From DASRZM01 sp035686365 (GTDB lineage Bacteria; Pseudomonadota; Gammaproteobacteria; Xanthomonadales; Xanthomonadaceae): a stretch of 25,792 bases of DNA. Of the stretch, positions 22,926 through 25,792 are shown in pieces (within the stretch, counting starts at the first letter, position 1; each line of letters starts with the position of its first letter). Location: assembly GCA_035686365.1 (NCBI GenBank), contig DASRZM010000006.1, forward strand, positions 1 to 25,792. Direction: 5' to 3'. The notes under the pieces were generated by a model, which ran no database searches, was not told the origin of the DNA, and saw only the letters and a program-made list of their open reading frames with translations. Made by a program: the position numbers and the translations under genes.

Positions 22926-24986
22926 TTACTCGACGACCGCCCGTACCAGCGTGCTGTCGAGCGTGTAGTTGGCGATCACCGTCGCGTAGCCGGTAACCCG
23001 GTAGGTGTACGTGCCCGGCTCCTTGATCGCGAACTCCAGCAGCTCGGGATTGGACAGCGTGGCGGCGGAGGCGACCTCGTTGCCGTTCGGGTCGACCAGG
23101 TACAGGTCGATATCCACGCCGCCGTCCCAGCCCAGCCGCGCGCGCAGCTCCATGCCATCGGGGCCGACCTCGAAACTGTGCTCGTTGACCTGCAGGTTCT
23201 CAACCGAGGGGCCCATGGTGCCGGTGAAGGTGGTGGTCTCCTCGACCAGGCTGACGTTGCTGGCGAACAGCGGCCCGTCGGTCAGCACGCCGTCGAGGTA
23301 GATGTTGCCCTCGACGCCACGCAGCTCGACGCGATGCAGGCCCTTGGGCAGATTCGCGATCGGGAAGCGCACGCCGTGCTCGTCCACCGGGTTGTAGAAG
23401 CTGATCCGGCCGCGCGGCTCGCCGTCCACGTAAACGTCCGCCACACCGCCCTTGGCGTTGCGCGGGTAGACCAGCTGGAACGCGGTGCCGGAGAAGCTCA
23501 GTCGCGCGCGCGGCGTCTCCTTGCGGCTGACGCGGCTACGCTGGTAGCTGCCGTCGGTGGCGCCGGCATCGGCGATCGACTGCCAGCGGCCCTCGAGCGT
23601 GAGCAGCGCATCGTTGTCGCCGGCCGACAGCCACTGGCCCTGGCTCGACCACGCGGTCAGCCCGGCCAGGAACTGCTGGCGCTCACCCTGGGTGGCCGCG
23701 GCCACTTCCACGGCTTCGGCCACGTCGATGTAGCCGCCGCCGATCTGGTGCCATTCGTAGCCCGGGATCGGATCGGCCGTGGCGATCAGGATCTCTTCGA
23801 TCTGGTCCGGCGAGAGCTGCGGGTTGGCCTCCAGCAGCAGCGCCGCGGTACCGGCGACGAATGGCGTCGCCATGCTGGTGCCGCTGATGCAGTGGTAGTA
23901 GTAGGTGTAGGACGGGTTGGCGGCGTTGACCACCGGCCCGAGCGCGCCGACCACGGTGCCCGGCGCGCGCGTGGAGCAGATGCCCGAGCCCGGCGCCACC
24001 ACGTCGATGTGCTTGTACGGGTCACCCGCGACACCGCGGCTGGAGAAGCCCGACAGGTCGCGCGCCTTGGTGCCGGAGCCGACGTTGATGACCCACGGCA
24101 CGATCGCGTACGGGTTCAGCGTGTCCTCGTCCGGGCCGTCGTTGCCGGCGGCGAAGCTGACCACGATGCCGCGGCGGTAGGCCTCGAAGCTGGCCTTGTT
24201 GATCGGGTTGTTGGGGTCGTAGACGCTGTTGGAGCTGCCCCAGGAGTTGGTGACGATGTCGATGCCGTAGCGCTGCTGGTTGGCCAGCACCCAGTCGAAG
24301 CCCTGCAGCGCGAACAGGATGAACAGGCCCTCGCCGGCACCCAGGCCGATCAGGTCGGCTTCCGGCGCGATGCCGTCGTAGTAGTTGGCGCGGCGGGTGT
24401 CGGTGGCGCTGGCCGCACCGGTGCCGGCGACGGTGCCGGCGACGTGGGTGCCGTGGCCGCTGCTGGTGTCGGTGTTGCTCACGTTCTCGAGGTTGGCCGC
24501 GAAGCCGGCCAGGCCGAGGTCGTTCACCAGCTTGACGTTCTGCACCGTCTTGCTGCCGAAGGCCAGGTCCGGGTGGTTGGCGTCGATGCCCGAGTCCAGC
24601 ACCGCGACGGTGACGCCGCGGCCCTTGAGGCCGACATTGTCGTGCACCCAGTGGCCGCCGGTGATTTCGCCGGCCTCATGATTGAAGTACTCGAGCGGGG
24701 CGTCCGGATAGATGCTCTCCACGCTGTCCCATTCGGCGAGCGCGCGCACCTGCTCGGTGGTCAGCAGGGCACCGGCCATCGGCAGCTCCTGCAGCAGCAG
24801 ATAGTCGCTGGTCAGCGTGGCAAGGCGGCTCGCCTCGCTGCGGTCGGTGAAGGTGACCACGACGCGGTGCGGGCCCGGGTCCGCAAGCGCGGACTCGAGC
24901 TCGGGCGCGATCAGCGCGCTGGCGCCGGCGGGCGCGGCGGCGCCGAGGATGGCGAGGGAGATGGCGAGGCTGAGCGGCGTTTTCAT
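22926..24986 (-). CDS. Secreted subtilisin-like serine protease (S8 family)
   Basis: A 686-residue prepro-protease. A signal peptide (LSLAISLAILGAAAPAGASA) is followed by an I9-type propeptide (about 38-100, HRVVVTFTD, VESIYPDAPL). The S8 domain follows with the triad VAVLDSGIDANHPD (Asp131), SSGHGTHVAGTVAG (His178) and SGTSMATPFVAG (Ser371), with oxyanion Asn282 in AAGNDG. The C-terminal 250 residues form two beta-rich regions; the last, with GGVDIDLYLVDPNGNEVAS, resembles pre-peptidase C-terminal (PPC) domains. It should be secreted and autoprocessed. It stands alone on the minus strand between the two icmF copies. The start ATG 24986 has no strong Shine-Dalgarno. Confidence 0.93.
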   Translation of the reverse strand: MKTPLSLAISLAILGAAAPAGASALIAPELESALADPGPHRVVVTFTDRSEASRLATLTSDYLLLQELPMAGALLTTEQVRALAEWDSVESIYPDAPLEYFNHEAGEITGGHWVHDNVGLKGRGVTVAVLDSGIDANHPDLAFGSKTVQNVKLVNDLGLAGFAANLENVSNTDTSSGHGTHVAGTVAGTGAASATDTRRANYYDGIAPEADLIGLGAGEGLFILFALQGFDWVLANQQRYGIDIVTNSWGSSNSVYDPNNPINKASFEAYRRGIVVSFAAGNDGPDEDTLNPYAIVPWVINVGSGTKARDLSGFSSRGVAGDPYKHIDVVAPGSGICSTRAPGTVVGALGPVVNAANPSYTYYYHCISGTSMATPFVAGTAALLLEANPQLSPDQIEEILIATADPIPGYEWHQIGGGYIDVAEAVEVAAATQGERQQFLAGLTAWSSQGQWLSAGDNDALLTLEGRWQSIADAGATDGSYQRSRVSRKETPRARLSFSGTAFQLVYPRNAKGGVADVYVDGEPRGRISFYNPVDEHGVRFPIANLPKGLHRVELRGVEGNIYLDGVLTDGPLFASNVSLVEETTTFTGTMGPSVENLQVNEHSFEVGPDGMELRARLGWDGGVDIDLYLVDPNGNEVASAATLSNPELLEFAIKEPGTYTYRVTGYATVIANYTLDSTLVRAVVE

Positions 24987-25044
24987 AAGGGACAGGTTCC
25001 GGCTGGGGAGCCCGAACGGTAGCGCAGCTGTGCGACAATCCCGA

Positions 25045-25060
25045 TGGGGGAAACCCCCCA
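25045..25060. repeat. Short hairpin upstream of the subtilase gene
   Basis: TGGGGG-AAA-CCCCCCA can fold into a compact GC hairpin in the 121-bp space between the protease start and the truncated icmF copy. It could lie in the protease leader. I do not recognise it as a known riboswitch or operator. Confidence 0.35.
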
Positions 25061-25107
25061 GGGCAGAGGGCTGCGATCCCCCAGACCGGGGCCAGAGTGA
25101 TTCAGCG

Positions 25108-25751
25108 AACGCCTACGACGAGCCCATCACCACACCCCCACCGAAGAGAGCGTGCGCCGCGCCGTCGCCATCCAGATGATCATCAACCGCGAGCTGGGCC
25201 TGAACTTCAACGAAAACCCCTGGCAGGGCAGCTTCGTCGTCGACCGCCTTACCGACATCGTCGAGGAAGCCGTCTACAAGGAAGTCGAAGCCATCTCCGA
25301 ACGCGGCGGCGTGCTCGGCGCCATGGACACCATGTACCAGCGCGGCAGGATCCAGGAAGAAAGCCTCTACTACGAGGCCAAGAAGCACGACGACAGCCTC
25401 CCCCTGATCGGCGTCAACACCTTCCTCCCCAGGGAACACGCCGGCGACATCGTCACCGAGATCGAACTGATCCGCTCCACCGACGCCGAAAAGAAACAGC
25501 AGCTCGCCAACGTCAAATCCTTCCAGACTTCCCGCAACCCCCTCCCGGCCGGTTGCAAGCCCACAGAATCCGTTCGTCCTGAGGTATCGAAGCACGCACG
25601 GATCCCCGGGACGCTAGCCCACCTCCAACACACCGCCCGCGAGCGAACCAACGTCTTCGCAGCCCTGAGGGAAGCGGTGAAGTACAACTCCCTGGGCCAG
25701 ATCAGCCATGCGCTGTACGAGGTGGGCGGGGAGTATCGGCGGAATATGTGA
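25108..25751 (+). pseudogene. Truncated second copy of the icmF 3' end
   Basis: From AACGCCTACGACGAG at 25108 the DNA matches icmF from 21504 onwards to the stop. A +2 change near 25130 (CACACCCCCACC against CACGCCCACC) breaks the frame. After it, a GTG at 25152 opens 199 residues running to TGA at 25749-25751. The first 350 bp are about 95% identical to icmF. The product would hold only the last part of the mutase barrel (VAIQMIINRELGLNFNENPW, GVLGAMDTMYQRG) and no cofactor or GTPase domain, so it cannot be an enzyme alone. At the C-terminal linker it has TSRNPLPAGCKPTESVRPEV, partly repeat-derived, where icmF has the VGAAVGGE repeat. I see no ribosome site; expression is doubtful. Confidence 0.85.
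25535..25596 (+). repeat. Family B fragment and family C element in the truncated icmF copy
   Basis: CAACCCCCTCCCGGCC (25535-25550) is identical to the first part of the 54-bp family B half-units at 18021 and 18214. At 25570-25596 CCGTTCGTCCTGAG and TCGAAGCACG resemble the family C element at 14922-14993. Both lie in the linker before the last conserved helix and keep the frame open. Confidence 0.7.
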
Positions 25752-25792
25752 CGCCAGCGCCCCCCGCGGCGGAGTACGGGGGCATAACATGT

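Noticed and set aside
25045..25100. G/C-rich leader before the subtilase as a riboswitch
   Set aside because: I could not match it to any known aptamer; only a simple hairpin is supported.
21504..25751. Integrase-type att site duplication at icmF
   Set aside because: No integrase, recombinase or tRNA is visible in the intervening segment, and the direct repeat of over 600 bp is far longer than an att core.
25108..25751. Assembly artefact for the second icmF end
   Set aside because: The copies differ by many silent changes, different linker repeats and a different stop codon, so it is not a collapsed or duplicated read, although a long-read check would be wise.

Overview
The window looks like chromosomal DNA of a very GC-rich gammaproteobacterium, most likely from the Xanthomonadales/Lysobacterales (Lysobacter- or Luteimonas-like). 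The reasons are the his operon with fused HisB and HisIE, a HisB phosphatase domain without the enteric zinc cysteines, an mtnBDC cluster close to his, and many short palindromes with a 5' GTAG end. This placement is inference from gene content and remembered protein sequences.

Layout. 1-4355 is the 3' part of the histidine operon (hisC end, hisB, hisH, hisA, hisF, hisIE), with start/stop overlaps except for a repeat-filled gap before hisIE. A glycerophosphodiester phosphodiesterase gene overlaps hisIE (4352-5242). 5296-8714 (minus strand) is the methionine salvage cluster mtnB-mtnD-mtnC, followed by a membrane-anchored C13-type peptidase. 8855-10853 (plus) holds a Tat-exported HiPIP and rmuC. 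10885-13949 (minus) holds an AGCS sodium:alanine symporter and an NhaC-type antiporter. A NUDIX gene follows (14205-14756). 15018-17141 (minus) is an envelope-signalling cluster: EF-hand protein, ECF sigma factor, putative anti-sigma factor, periplasmic metal-sensor-like protein. 17485-17946 is a secreted histidine phosphatase. 18315-22133 is icmF, the fused B12-dependent isobutyryl-CoA mutase. Tightly behind it come a nucleotidyltransferase and a 68-residue partner, then a subtilase on the opposite strand, and finally a second, truncated copy of the icmF 3' end (25108-25751).

The outstanding feature is invasion by short structured repeats. At least four families occur: (A) a 24-bp GTAG-hairpin REP, 17 copies; (B) a 55-70-bp G/C-rich double-hairpin element; (C) a TTCGACAGGCTCAGCAC-type element; (D) a GGGACTC heptad array. 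They fill the intergenic gaps and also lie inside genes without breaking the frame. hisF carries a family B unit in an extra segment of about 51 residues. icmF carries two D arrays and five A copies, all in linkers between domains. The truncated icmF copy carries B- and C-type sequence at the same C-terminal linker where the full gene carries an A element. All five A copies in icmF sit in the same codon phase and encode Gly/Ala-rich peptides, and their hairpin stems covary. This resembles the protein-invading palindromic elements known from Rickettsia, but with GTAG/RAYT-type REPs. It is the best candidate for an undescribed phenomenon here.
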